From the NCBI GenBank assembly GCA_023898385.1, contig CP060220.1, positions 2,666,001 through 2,730,000 of the forward strand: a stretch of 64,000 bases of DNA, read 5' to 3'. Both the position numbers and the translations under genes were made by a program. Shown here one piece after another: positions 1 through 8,096 of this stretch. Position 1 is the first letter of the stretch, and every line of letters begins with the position of its first letter. The notes below the pieces were generated by a model that saw only the letters and a program-made list of their open reading frames with translations, made no database searches and was not told the origin of the DNA. The stretch comes from Pseudobdellovibrionaceae bacterium (GTDB taxonomy: Bacteria; Bdellovibrionota; Bdellovibrionia; Bdellovibrionales; UBA1609).

Positions 1-1
1 G

Positions 2-289
2 GAAGCTGCGGATGGTGAAGCGGCGGTTCGAATCGTGTTAGAGAGAAAGCCCGATGTTGTTTTGATGGATCTCGTGTTACCGGTAAAAAGTGGAATAGAA
101 GCGGTTGAAGAAATATTGTCGGTGGCTTCTGGAGTTCGCATCGTGGCGTGTAGTACGATGAATCAAGAAGCGATGGTTTTAAAGGCTCTGAGCGTGGGCT
201 GTTGTGACTATATAAGTAAACCATTTGAGGCAAAACGACTGCTTCAAGTTATAAGGGGCTGCGCGGGCAAGCGCCCAGCGCAGAAATAG
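2..289 (+). CDS. Response regulator receiver domain, 3' part (start lies before the window)
   Basis: The frame is open from the first bases, so the gene begins upstream of the window. The visible part is the last ~95 residues of a CheY-like receiver: a VVLMD strand with the phospho-acceptor Asp, an LP-x-SG turn, a CST segment at the conserved Ser/Thr position, and a YISKPF segment with the conserved Lys-Pro. It ends right after the receiver fold, so no output domain follows. It could be a stand-alone CheY-type protein or the C-terminal receiver of a larger protein. The family accepts phosphate from a histidine kinase; the partner is not visible here. Confidence 0.85.
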   Translation, partial: EAADGEAAVRIVLERKPDVVLMDLVLPVKSGIEAVEEILSVASGVRIVACSTMNQEAMVLKALSVGCCDYISKPFEAKRLLQVIRGCAGKRPAQK

Positions 290-292
290 AAT

Positions 293-655
293 ATGTTTGG
301 GTTAATATCATTTTCAAAGAGTCTTGCCATAACACTGATCATTGTTTTTTTGCTGCAAATTCGGGTGGGGAATAGCACGCTCGAAGAAAAGGCAATGTTC
401 TGGATTCATGATTCATACATTATGGCCCCGGTACAGAAGGCGGCAGAAGGCGCGGTATTGATGATTCGAGATTCGTGGAATGCGCTGACGAAAAACATCA
501 ACACCAAATATGCCGATTCGGTCAAGCGAGAAAACCAACCTGGATTTCGTGATGTGAAAATCCATTTCGACCGCAGCAAGGCCTATCTTGAGGAACAGGC
601 CCGCAAGGCCGCTGAACAGCTTCAGGAAAACTCTGAAGGATCAGAAGAACTATAA
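293..655 (+). CDS. Small membrane-anchored protein of unknown function
   Basis: This 120-residue product starts 3 bp after the receiver-domain gene and may be co-transcribed with it. Residues ~8-23 form one hydrophobic segment that could be a signal anchor. The rest is hydrophilic and charged, with a helical Ala/Glu/Lys/Gln-rich C-terminal third that suggests a short coiled coil outside the membrane. The ribosome binding site is weak. I recognise no family. Confidence that it is a gene comes from its length, spacing and signal-anchor architecture rather than from homology. Confidence 0.6.
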   Translation: MFGLISFSKSLAITLIIVFLLQIRVGNSTLEEKAMFWIHDSYIMAPVQKAAEGAVLMIRDSWNALTKNINTKYADSVKRENQPGFRDVKIHFDRSKAYLEEQARKAAEQLQENSEGSEEL

Positions 656-666
656 CTATAGGGCCA

Positions 667-876
667 CTATTTTCGGCCGCTGCCCTGATAGCTTTTTCTA
701 ACAGGCCTTTCTTCCTGAGAAGACTTGTTTACCAAAGCCGCCACCCGCCGTTGTTGCTTGTCTTTGTTTTGGCTGATCTTGCCTTTATCTAATGGGCAAT
801 AGGCATTCGCGCTAGCAAAAGCCGACGAAACAGAAAAAACAAAGGAGGCTGCCAATATCCATTTAATTGCTTTCAT
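667..876 (-). CDS. Small secreted protein, second hit-locus-like (Bd0108-like) peptide
   Basis: The start is placed at the ATG at 874-876 rather than the longer frame to 969, because AAGGAGGG lies just upstream (881-889 on the plus strand). The 69-residue product has a clear signal peptide (MKAIKWILAASF... ending around AFA/SANA) and a short basic mature part. It shares the motif AALVN followed by a Ser/Gly/Glu/Lys-rich tail with the neighbouring 99-residue product at 1084-1383, so the two look like diverged paralogues. By position beside an RHS-like gene and a Tad pilus operon I infer a relation to the Bdellovibrio host-interaction (hit) peptide. The family function is regulatory and poorly understood. 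Confidence 0.65.
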   Translation of the reverse strand: MKAIKWILAASFVFSVSSAFASANAYCPLDKGKISQNKDKQQRRVAALVNKSSQEERPVRKSYQGSGRK

Positions 877-924
877 CTCGCCCTCCTTATAGGGAGATCT
901 AAAGTTAATAGCATCTTTCAATTC

Positions 925-947
925 ATTATATAGCGAGATGTGTGCCA
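925..947 (-). promoter_or_regulatory. Candidate promoter of the small secreted gene at 667-876
   Basis: Reading the minus strand, TATAAT lies at 930-925, about 50 nt before the ATG. Directly upstream at 947-931 is TGGCAC-N5-TCGCTA, one base away from the sigma-54 (-24/-12) consensus TGGCAC-N5-TTGCA/T. No convincing -35 box precedes the TATAAT. Either a sigma-70-type or a sigma-54-type promoter could operate. This is pattern matching only. Confidence 0.35.
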
Positions 948-1083
948 GGTTGGCGGCCTTGAAGCTCAAAAAAAACCAGTTAATTTAGCTAGTTACGATG
1001 CTGCCCCAGAATAGATCGTCTAATCTTTTGACAGCTGGGTGCCATATTTGCGAATTCAAGCAACTTGGCGGGGGGCTTTGGTG

Positions 1084-1383
1084 CTACTTGCCCGCGCCTT
1101 TTTCAGATTGGGCACCAGACTCTGGAGAAGCGCCATTCCCGCCATTCACTAATGCCGCAACATATGAATTTACATTTCTGGCACTTCGATTGATCGGTGG
1201 CGCACTGGTGCTATTAGATTGCTTAGATCCACACTCATAACAGTCAGCTGTGGCAGCAGTCTCTGAATCTGAATATTTAGTATCATTGGGGTCACTATTT
1301 ACGTCTGAACCTGCCGAAAAAGCGGGTAAACCAAAAAGGCTTAAAGTGAGAAAAAAACATATTAAACGCATCATATTGTTCAT
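1084..1383 (-). CDS. Small secreted hit-locus-like protein (Bd0108-like)
   Basis: The 99-residue product has a signal peptide (RLICFFLTLSLFGLPAFSAG) and a short low-complexity mature part rich in Ser, Asn, Asp and Gly, with a Cys pair (CYEC) and the AALVN motif shared with the 667-876 product. It starts 3 bp after the stop of the RHS-like gene, so the two are surely one operon. In B. bacteriovorus HD100 a ~100-residue secreted protein, Bd0108, lies next to Bd0109 and the Flp pilus cluster, and mutations in it accompany prey-independent growth. The size, export signal and synteny here match that picture. The assignment is inferred from context, not alignment. Confidence 0.7.
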   Translation of the reverse strand: MNNMMRLICFFLTLSLFGLPAFSAGSDVNSDPNDTKYSDSETAATADCYECGSKQSNSTSAPPINRSARNVNSYVAALVNGGNGASPESGAQSEKGAGK

Positions 1384-1386
1384 CCT

Positions 1387-3099
1387 TTAAATTTGTAGGT
1401 CACCAGTGGCGGGAGCAATAACCTCAAGCAGGTTGTTAAATACGTTGGCCACCTGTGTGGCCACGGTTATGCCCTGTTCACTCTTGACGTTTTGAATCTT
1501 ACCATTTTTATCATATTCAATACTGATACTGCCCAGGCCGGGGCGATCTACTAAGGCGGGCTTGCCAAAGCGCTCCTCATACATAATTGTTACTAGCTTA
1601 CGAGCTTGGTCTTCAATTAGATTGATGCGACCTTTGCGATCATAGCCAATCTTAATTTTTTGTCCGCTCGAGTTGCTTGCAACCACAAGATTGCATTTTT
1701 TTGAATCATAAGCGAACTGAGTAGAAATTTCTTTCTGAAGCTTGCGCACAGGTGCCGAGGCTGTTTTTGATTTGCCACCGGCCTTGGCTTTGGATTCATA
1801 GACAAAGTACTTCGTTGAAACCTGTGACACTTTCGTGCATTTTGTTTCATATTTAAAGAACATCTCTCTCGAGGGTTCAGTCCGCACTTTAAGTAGACCG
1901 TTGTCGTAATATTGGTAGCGGGTTCGTTGGGCGTTCTTCAGCACAGAAGTAGGTTTGCCAAAAACATCGTGATAGTAGGTGTCAGTGACTTCACCATTAT
2001 TGTCTGACTTGGCTCTGTGTAGATATCGACCGGTCCCGTCTGGCTTTTCGCGATACCAAAATTCATATGAACTTTTGTTGGTTACCTTTTTGCCGCAAGT
2101 TTTCACAACCAAAGATTTGTAGTAGTCTAAAGGCTCTTTTTCAGTATCTTTATATTCGTATTTTTCAACGCACTGGCTGCGATCCGTAAAACTCACCACC
2201 CAGTCTTTGTCCTTGTTGTATTTGATGTCTTTGAATGTTTTGTCGGGGAACGAAATTTTAGTTAAATTGTGGTGGTCGTCGTACTGATAAGAGTAGGTAG
2301 ATCCCCAAGCATTAGTCATTCCGACCAGATCTTCCCCGTCATGCACATAGCTCACCTTAATGCCGTTGGGACCAACAATTGACTGAACCTTTTTTGCAGC
2401 ACCAGCAAGTTTAAACGAAAGTTTATTTCCATTGTTGTCTACAACACTATCGATTAAACCCGATTTTGGGTCGCGGTTAATGTTTAGAAAATTTCCGTTG
2501 CGATCTTTCATTTGAATAAGTAGGCCGGCAGTATTGAATACTTCGAGAGTCCCGTCTGGCAAGTAGCGGTAGTATTTGCCTTTGCTAAATTTGATTTTCT
2601 CGTTTTCTCTTCCAAGGGCAATATACATGGTGCCAGGTTTCAGTTTCGAGCCGAGATTCAATTGGCGAACAAACTCTTCTCGAAGGAAAGTGTCAGTTTG
2701 AAGATCCTTTTCCAGTTTAGTAAAAAAAGAAGGCGTCATTTTGGGATTTCTTTTTTTCACTTCTTTAACAACTTCAGAAATGGTTTTTTTAACCTTATCT
2801 GGGTCAAAATCACGGGCCAAATAATCCACTTCCTGGCCACCACCACATTGGGTGACTTTAACGTTCCCTTCAGCTGTGGTTTCGAGCTTGGTCTCGAAAT
2901 CAGAACACCACCCAAAACCAAACATGCCATTAAAAAGGGTACGGCTGTTGTAAGTTCGTTGAATTCGAAGATCATAACCTGAGTTAGGTACAATCAGATC
3001 CAACCAAGTATCAGAAAAATTCGCATTGCGCATATCCACAATGCCAAAAGCCACAGATGGCATCCATGCCAAAACCAAAAGCCCAAAAAGCTTCCTCAT
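1387..3099 (-). CDS. Secreted RHS/YD-repeat protein of the hit-like locus (Bd0109-like)
   Basis: The 570-residue product has a signal peptide (MRKLFGLLVLAW...VAFG) and then a block typical of RHS-protein N-termini (DLIVPNSGYDL, RTYNSRTLFNGMFGFGW). Many degenerate YD repeats follow, such as YQYDDHHNL, YYDNGLL, IGYDRKGRI and IEYDKNGKI. Such repeats build beta-sheet shells. It is short for an RHS protein and ends in repeats, with no toxin-like C-terminal domain. The ATG at 3099 is favoured by AAGGAG 7 nt upstream; a TTG at 3102 is also possible. It is followed after 3 bp by the Bd0108-like gene and lies just downstream of the Tad operon, separated by a giant hairpin. A role in surface or pilus sensing is inferred only. 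Confidence 0.8.
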   Translation of the reverse strand: MRKLFGLLVLAWMPSVAFGIVDMRNANFSDTWLDLIVPNSGYDLRIQRTYNSRTLFNGMFGFGWCSDFETKLETTAEGNVKVTQCGGGQEVDYLARDFDPDKVKKTISEVVKEVKKRNPKMTPSFFTKLEKDLQTDTFLREEFVRQLNLGSKLKPGTMYIALGRENEKIKFSKGKYYRYLPDGTLEVFNTAGLLIQMKDRNGNFLNINRDPKSGLIDSVVDNNGNKLSFKLAGAAKKVQSIVGPNGIKVSYVHDGEDLVGMTNAWGSTYSYQYDDHHNLTKISFPDKTFKDIKYNKDKDWVVSFTDRSQCVEKYEYKDTEKEPLDYYKSLVVKTCGKKVTNKSSYEFWYREKPDGTGRYLHRAKSDNNGEVTDTYYHDVFGKPTSVLKNAQRTRYQYYDNGLLKVRTEPSREMFFKYETKCTKVSQVSTKYFVYESKAKAGGKSKTASAPVRKLQKEISTQFAYDSKKCNLVVASNSSGQKIKIGYDRKGRINLIEDQARKLVTIMYEERFGKPALVDRPGLGSISIEYDKNGKIQNVKSEQGITVATQVANVFNNLLEVIAPATGDLQI

Positions 3100-3126
3100 C
3101 AAACGCTCCTTGTGATGAAAATGCTA

Positions 3127-3309
3127 CCCGCCTTCGAGAGTGAACAGAGGCCAGCGGGGAAAGTGTGGGGCGCCAGCACCTCACGATGTGCATGGCGTAT
3201 CCGGGTTGCGGCACGCAAGCGACGCAATCCGAAGACGACATGCGGCCACTCGTGCCGTGCTGGCGCCCCACACTTTCCCCGCTGGCCTCTGTTCACTCTC
3301 GAAGGCGGG
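3127..3309. repeat. Family A giant hairpin, copy 1 (A1): 53-bp perfect arms, conserved loop
   Basis: Arms 3127-3179 and 3257-3309 are perfect 53-bp inverted repeats. The 77-nt loop contains a 60-bp core (3188-3247) that is the reverse complement of the core in copy A2 (11781-11840) with 58 of 60 bases identical. The arm sequences of A1 and A2 are unrelated. The core is itself an imperfect palindrome: the ends pair as GCATGGCGTATCCGG with CCGAAGACGACATGC, with a few mismatches, and inside it CGGGTTGCG pairs with CGCAATCCG. The element fills the gap between tadB and the hit-like operon. No run of T follows either arm, so it is not an ordinary terminator. Confidence 0.93.
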
Positions 3310-3313
3310 CGAA

Positions 3314-4192
3314 CTACACTTTTATTGTAACAATTTTTTTCATTGCAACTCCACCAATAACTTGGAGAGCTAACATAATAAAGAGAGCAACCCATCCTAA
3401 AGGCTTAGTGAACAAGGGCATCACGTAAGCAGGATCAATTGCAAGAAATACAACTAACAATAGAAACGGGACTAAAGTAATAATAATTCCTTGTGTGACA
3501 CCTTGAGCTGTCATGGCTTCGATTTTCTTTTCAACTTTTTGTCGCTCACGAACCGTGGTGTTAATGGTTTGAAAAGTTTCGGCGAGATTTCCGCCTGTTT
3601 CTTTAAGAATAATTACAGAAGTCACAAACATTTGCACATCTTGCCGGGGGATCCGGTCAGCCATTTCTACCAATGCTTCTTCAAGGGACATCCCCAGGCG
3701 AATTTTGTTCAGAACAAGTTTGAATTCTTGAGACAGGGGCCCTGAGAGATTGCCAACCACTCGCTCCATAGACTGAGTGATGCTTAAACCTGCACTCACA
3801 CCGTTGGCCATAATGGTCATGCCATCCACCATTTGGTCGACCAGTCGATTGCATCGTTTTTGCCAAAGGTTATTGAGGTATGTTTTTGGAAGCTGGAGGC
3901 CCAGTAAAGTAATGGCGACAGCAAATATTAAGCCGGGCACAACATTGGGCCAAAGCAGTAGAAAAACCACCAGTCCCAGGCCAAACGAAAGCAGCAAAAC
4001 TGTGATGGTGATTTTCTTTTTATCCACGTCGAGCATCATTCGATCCATAAGCTCCGTGATTTCTTCTCGCGTGCCGATGGTTCTCTTGTAGAAGAATCCT
4101 ATAATCCGATCCGAGTAAAGATAGGATAAGATAAATACAACTATGGCAAAAGCCGGAATGACAAAAAACTCTTCGCTGAATAATGCGGTCAC
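3314..4192 (-). CDS. tadB: TadB/TadC-type inner-membrane platform protein
   Basis: The 292-residue product has N-terminal membrane segments at about 9-26 and 62-97, a cytoplasmic T2SS-F domain (about 110-245, with GVSAGLSITQSMERV and ETGGNLAETF), and a C-terminal membrane pair. These inner-membrane proteins form the platform on which the TadA ATPase acts during Flp pilus assembly. It starts at a GTG overlapping the tadA stop (GTGA), so translation is coupled. Tad systems normally have two such proteins, TadB and TadC. Only one lies in this operon; a second, diverged pair is at 28834-29999. It is the last gene of the operon and is followed by hairpin A1. Confidence 0.9.
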   Translation of the reverse strand: MTALFSEEFFVIPAFAIVVFILSYLYSDRIIGFFYKRTIGTREEITELMDRMMLDVDKKKITITVLLLSFGLGLVVFLLLWPNVVPGLIFAVAITLLGLQLPKTYLNNLWQKRCNRLVDQMVDGMTIMANGVSAGLSITQSMERVVGNLSGPLSQEFKLVLNKIRLGMSLEEALVEMADRIPRQDVQMFVTSVIILKETGGNLAETFQTINTTVRERQKVEKKIEAMTAQGVTQGIIITLVPFLLLVVFLAIDPAYVMPLFTKPLGWVALFIMLALQVIGGVAMKKIVTIKV

Positions 4193-6513
4193 TTTTCGCC
4201 TCCGCTAGTGCCGTCGCCGGAGGCTTTTTTAAGAGGCTGAGGGCGAGGGCTAGAAGTGGTTGCGGTTTGTGTTCGTGGCCGCACAGGTGTGGGGCCAGCT
4301 TTTGAGCCCGCCGCTGGAGAATTAGGGTCACTGGCCCCGCCGTTTGATGTGAATAAGTCTCGAGGGACCATTATGCCTCGTTGCTCAAATTTTTCAATAA
4401 AGGTGGGAATACGTCCCATGGCCTGAAACTGCCCAACCACTTTTCGATTTTTATCAAAACCGGTTTCTTTAAATCGGAAGATCTCTTGCATGGTGACGGC
4501 CTCACCCTGCATGCCAACGATTTCCGTGATGCTGCTGATTTTACGGGAGCCGTCACTGAAACGCGTGATTTGTACGATAAGATTGACGGCACTAGCAATT
4601 TGCTCTCGAATGGCTCGAGCCGGGAGGTCCATTCCAGCCATTAAACAAAGTGTTTCAAGGCGCGAAATCGCTTCACGAGGGTTGTTAGAGTGAACTGTGG
4701 TCATTGATCCATCGTGGCCTGTATTCATCGCAGCTAGCATATCAAGGGCCGCACCATCGCGAGTTTCTCCCACCACGATGCGATCGGGACGCATTCGGAG
4801 AGAGTTTCTAATAAGGTCGCGAATTGAAATTTCTCCGGCCCCTTCCATGTTGGCTGGTCGGGTTTCTAGGCGAACCACGTGTTCTTGTTTCAACTGTAGT
4901 TCTGCGGCGTCTTCGACAGTGATGATTCGTTCATTGGTAGGTATAAATCCAGAAAGCACATTCAATAGGGTTGTTTTACCAGTACCTGTGCCGCCTGATA
5001 TAATAATGTTCAAGCCTTGTTCCACGCAAATTCTCAAAAAATCAGCCATTCCTCGCGTCATTGATTTGAAACGATCTGTATAGTCCAAAATAGTTACCCG
5101 TTCAGATGGAAATTTTCGAATGGTAACGGCAGGTCCATCGATGGCCAGAGGTTCAATCACCGCATTCACTCGGCTTCCATCGGCCAGGCGAGCATCGACA
5201 TAAGGAGTTTTCTCATCGATACGCCGACCTAAAGGAGTAACAATTCTCTCGATGACATTTTTAAGCTGCTGATTGGAAGTGAATGTCACGGGGCTTAATT
5301 GAATCTTACCACTTTTTTCAATGTAAATTTGTTTCGCGCCATTCACCATGATTTCTGTAACTCGAGCATCTTCCAGCAACTCTTCGAGCGGGCCAAGGCC
5401 CAAGGCTTCATCCAAAACTTGTTTGATCACCTGACCTCGCTCCTCGCGTGACAAGTGAGAGGCCATTCGGTCTGTGAGTTGCGACACCACACGTGTGGTT
5501 TTGTCACGCAGCTCTTTTTCTTTACTGGGGTCACCCTTGGAACTTGTAAGGTCTTTTTTTAGGTCCATTTCGCGAATGAGTTGATGGTGAATTTGCGCCT
5601 TTAATAGACTTGGGGCGTCCATTTCATTTTTTTGCCCTTTAGCCTGTGATCCCGATGGGGCGGTGCTGTCGAGAGCGGGCAGGTCTGAGGTGGATTGTGT
5701 GCCTCGAAGATTTTTTGGCCTAGAAGTGGTTTTTAATTTTTGTAACAAGCCGCCTGTCAGCCGGCGGGCGACATCGCGATACCCCTGCGCCATGGGGCTA
5801 TTGGGGGTGGTTAACATAAAAGGAGCCGATCTTTGCAGCGAAGAGTACGCAGTGGCCTCATCGTTGGCAATGAGACCGATAATAGGGCGATTTAGACTTT
5901 GTGCAATTGAGTTGGGATTCAATGCATTTCTACCCATCTTATTGATCACCACTTGAACCATTTCGGCCGGCACGGTGGCGGTCACTAGGTCGTGTAGCAT
6001 TTTTTTGGTTTGATTGACCACGAGAACTTCTGGAGTTGATACCAAGAGAATGACACTGGCATTTTCAATCGCGGCCATCTGCAAGTCCTGTAGGTCATTT
6101 CCGATATCGGCAATGATAAACTTAAAATGTTGGCTCACTGAATATAATTGTTTTTTAAACAACTCCGGGGATGCGGCAAGAGTTTGATCGGGAGTTTGCA
6201 CGGCGCCCAGGTAAGACAATCCTGAGGAATGACCTGTTAGGAGCGAGCTGAGAGTTTGCGCCGTGAGGGAGGCCTTAAATTGAGTGAGGTCGTTCACGGT
6301 TTTGTTCGGTCTCACACCAAGAATGACGTTTTGGTCTCCACAGCTTCTTGCGTCGAGATCAATAAGTAACGTTTTCGACCGCATTTCTTGCATCAGAGTA
6401 ATAGCAAGGTTAGCCGCAAAAACGCTTTTACCGACGCCACCTTTGCCGCCGGCCACTACAATGAGATGTGAGTTTTCGTGAATCGCCAAAACACCACTCC
6501 TTTGGTTACTCAT
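4189..6513 (-). CDS. tadA: TadZ-TadA fusion: MinD/ParA-like domain plus pilus assembly ATPase
   Basis: The protein has 774 residues. Residues ~15-255 form a ParA/MinD-like ATPase with a deviant Walker A (GGKGGVGKS, 22-30) and a DLDARSCGD segment, matching TadZ/CpaE but without its receiver domain. A polar linker (~255-300) follows. Residues ~300-710 are a CpaF/TadA secretion ATPase: Walker A GGTGTGKTT (507-515), a Walker B-like RPDRIVVGETRDG segment and a conserved HSNNPREAISR box. The last ~60 residues are Pro/Ser/Gly-rich and look disordered. In most Tad loci TadZ (localisation) and TadA (pilus motor) are separate genes. Here one chain would tie the motor to its positioning factor. I see no frameshift at the junction. 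Confidence 0.93.
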   Translation of the reverse strand: MSNQRSGVLAIHENSHLIVVAGGKGGVGKSVFAANLAITLMQEMRSKTLLIDLDARSCGDQNVILGVRPNKTVNDLTQFKASLTAQTLSSLLTGHSSGLSYLGAVQTPDQTLAASPELFKKQLYSVSQHFKFIIADIGNDLQDLQMAAIENASVILLVSTPEVLVVNQTKKMLHDLVTATVPAEMVQVVINKMGRNALNPNSIAQSLNRPIIGLIANDEATAYSSLQRSAPFMLTTPNSPMAQGYRDVARRLTGGLLQKLKTTSRPKNLRGTQSTSDLPALDSTAPSGSQAKGQKNEMDAPSLLKAQIHHQLIREMDLKKDLTSSKGDPSKEKELRDKTTRVVSQLTDRMASHLSREERGQVIKQVLDEALGLGPLEELLEDARVTEIMVNGAKQIYIEKSGKIQLSPVTFTSNQQLKNVIERIVTPLGRRIDEKTPYVDARLADGSRVNAVIEPLAIDGPAVTIRKFPSERVTILDYTDRFKSMTRGMADFLRICVEQGLNIIISGGTGTGKTTLLNVLSGFIPTNERIITVEDAAELQLKQEHVVRLETRPANMEGAGEISIRDLIRNSLRMRPDRIVVGETRDGAALDMLAAMNTGHDGSMTTVHSNNPREAISRLETLCLMAGMDLPARAIREQIASAVNLIVQITRFSDGSRKISSITEIVGMQGEAVTMQEIFRFKETGFDKNRKVVGQFQAMGRIPTFIEKFEQRGIMVPRDLFTSNGGASDPNSPAAGSKAGPTPVRPRTQTATTSSPRPQPLKKASGDGTSGGEK

Positions 6514-6559
6514 CGGAATAGTGGAAAAAAATAATGAGTCTAAATTTTAGGCCGAGCCT

Positions 6560-8080
6560 TTAGTCGCGAATTCGAAACTTGCGCTTAATGCGGTCCGCAC
6601 CGGCACTGGCCGAGCTCTTGATGATGGGAGTGACAAAGACCACAAACTGACTCTGGTTGCGGCGAAACGACTTAGAAGCATACAGTGAAAACAGCGGGTT
6701 GGCGCTGGTATTTTCAGGTAATCGGTTAAAGTCAGTGCCGCTTTCATTAGAAATCAATCCACCCACGGCTGCGCTCATACCACTTCGCACGACCACAGAG
6801 GTCTGAATTTCTCGACTATTAGTGAGGGGCCCCTTATTTGTAATACCAACTAAGCTTTTCACAGAAAAATTGAGGGCAAGGCTGACGCTGTCGGACCGAG
6901 ATCCAATAATTGAAGGGGTCACTGTGGTGCGAATACCTGCATCTTCAAAACTTGTGGAGTTTTGTCCCTCAGAGGTCACTGTTTGGTACGGGATGCGTTG
7001 AACTGATTCGAGCTTTCCTTGTTTACCATCTTCTACAATTAGGCTTGAGCTTTGTAAAACGCGGGCGTGTCCGTGTTCTTTAGCCCAATTTAGCTTCGGA
7101 AGTAGATTTGAGATTGTACCAGTAATGCTAGAAACCACGCCGCCGGGTCCACGGTCTGTGAACTCAAGTTGGGTGTTATCGCCTATATCAGGAGTCCATT
7201 GAAAGCGAAAACCTTTGGTGTAGTCTTTTTTGAGCTCAACGTAATGCACGACAATTTGAATGATCTTATTGGGTGTCTGCTCGGGAGCCGGTTTTACCTG
7301 GATGAGATTTACAATGAGTTCACCACTTACTTGTTTAATCAGTTTATCCATTTCAGCCTGACGTACGACAACGTCAGGCATATACGTACGAGCAATCTTA
7401 AAGGCTCGCTCCACTTCTTCAGGGCTATTGGCCATACCTTCTAATAAAAATCGTCCGTTCACAGCCGAAACAGTGATCTCAGGATTACCAATTTTTCGTT
7501 CAATAAATTGTGCGATTTTATTTTGGGCAATCACGCTTAGAGTCACAAGAGACGCGGCCAGGTCACCATATTGTTTTACCACGCTATGGATGCGATCCAT
7601 GTCTTTTGGCAATAAGACTTCGCCGTCAACGATGACCCGGTTATTGGCAATTTTAATTTTTACACCTTCAATTTCTGCAAGGAGCGCTCGAACTTCTCTG
7701 GCCACTTTTTGCAGATCCACCTTTTTCACATCCACCCGAATATCATAGATAACGGCGCCGGTGGTGGGATCTTTAATCAAGATGGTACCTACGCCGATCT
7801 TTTGGGGCACTAGCCGGAGGATTTTTCGGTTTGAATCAAACTGAAGTTTCAAAAGGTTTTTGTATGATCCGCCCTTGTTAAAACCGGCAGGGGCTAGGGG
7901 CACTCGAATATCACGATCAATGCCTACAAATAGAGAGACATACATCTTTTTTCGTTGGGCAGCTTCAGAAATAGTGGCCGGGCCGAACAAAAAGACCAAG
8001 CTCAACACGGCGAGGAGGGCCAATAGTGGTCCCCTGCGGGCATCGAGTGTGAAATAGTTTTTGCTCATCCAATTCGTCAT
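6560..8080 (-). CDS. rcpA: Outer-membrane secretin of the Flp pilus (RcpA/CpaC)
   Basis: The 506-residue product begins with a long signal sequence (hydrophobic core ~18-33) and has an N-terminal secretin domain. BON-like repeats follow (VKIKIANNRVIVDGEVLLPKD; PEITVSAVNGRFLLEGMANS). The C-terminal secretin domain carries the typical GxTxxVTPSI stretch (TTVTPSIIG) and a VGGLISN segment. Secretins form the outer-membrane ring through which the pilus exits. It lies between cpaB and the TadZ-TadA fusion in the usual Tad order. A second in-frame ATG 12 bp inside is an alternative start, and neither has a strong ribosome site. Confidence 0.92.
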   Translation of the reverse strand: MTNWMSKNYFTLDARRGPLLALLAVLSLVFLFGPATISEAAQRKKMYVSLFVGIDRDIRVPLAPAGFNKGGSYKNLLKLQFDSNRKILRLVPQKIGVGTILIKDPTTGAVIYDIRVDVKKVDLQKVAREVRALLAEIEGVKIKIANNRVIVDGEVLLPKDMDRIHSVVKQYGDLAASLVTLSVIAQNKIAQFIERKIGNPEITVSAVNGRFLLEGMANSPEEVERAFKIARTYMPDVVVRQAEMDKLIKQVSGELIVNLIQVKPAPEQTPNKIIQIVVHYVELKKDYTKGFRFQWTPDIGDNTQLEFTDRGPGGVVSSITGTISNLLPKLNWAKEHGHARVLQSSSLIVEDGKQGKLESVQRIPYQTVTSEGQNSTSFEDAGIRTTVTPSIIGSRSDSVSLALNFSVKSLVGITNKGPLTNSREIQTSVVVRSGMSAAVGGLISNESGTDFNRLPENTSANPLFSLYASKSFRRNQSQFVVFVTPIIKSSASAGADRIKRKFRIRD

Positions 8081-8096
8081 TTCTTATCCAGTTATC

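Noticed and set aside
998..1240. 80-codon plus-strand frame over the hit-like peptide
   Set aside because: It is a shadow of the minus-strand gene at 1084-1383, with no ribosome site.
3127..3309. Giant hairpins as plain rho-independent terminators
   Set aside because: Arms are three to five times longer than terminator stems and no T tract follows, and A2 lies where no transcript ends.
3165..3428. Peptide MAYPGCGT-x-TQSEDDMRP encoded across the family A cores
   Set aside because: Both differences between the two cores change the amino acid, and the frames continue into unrelated arms, so there is no sign of selection on a peptide.
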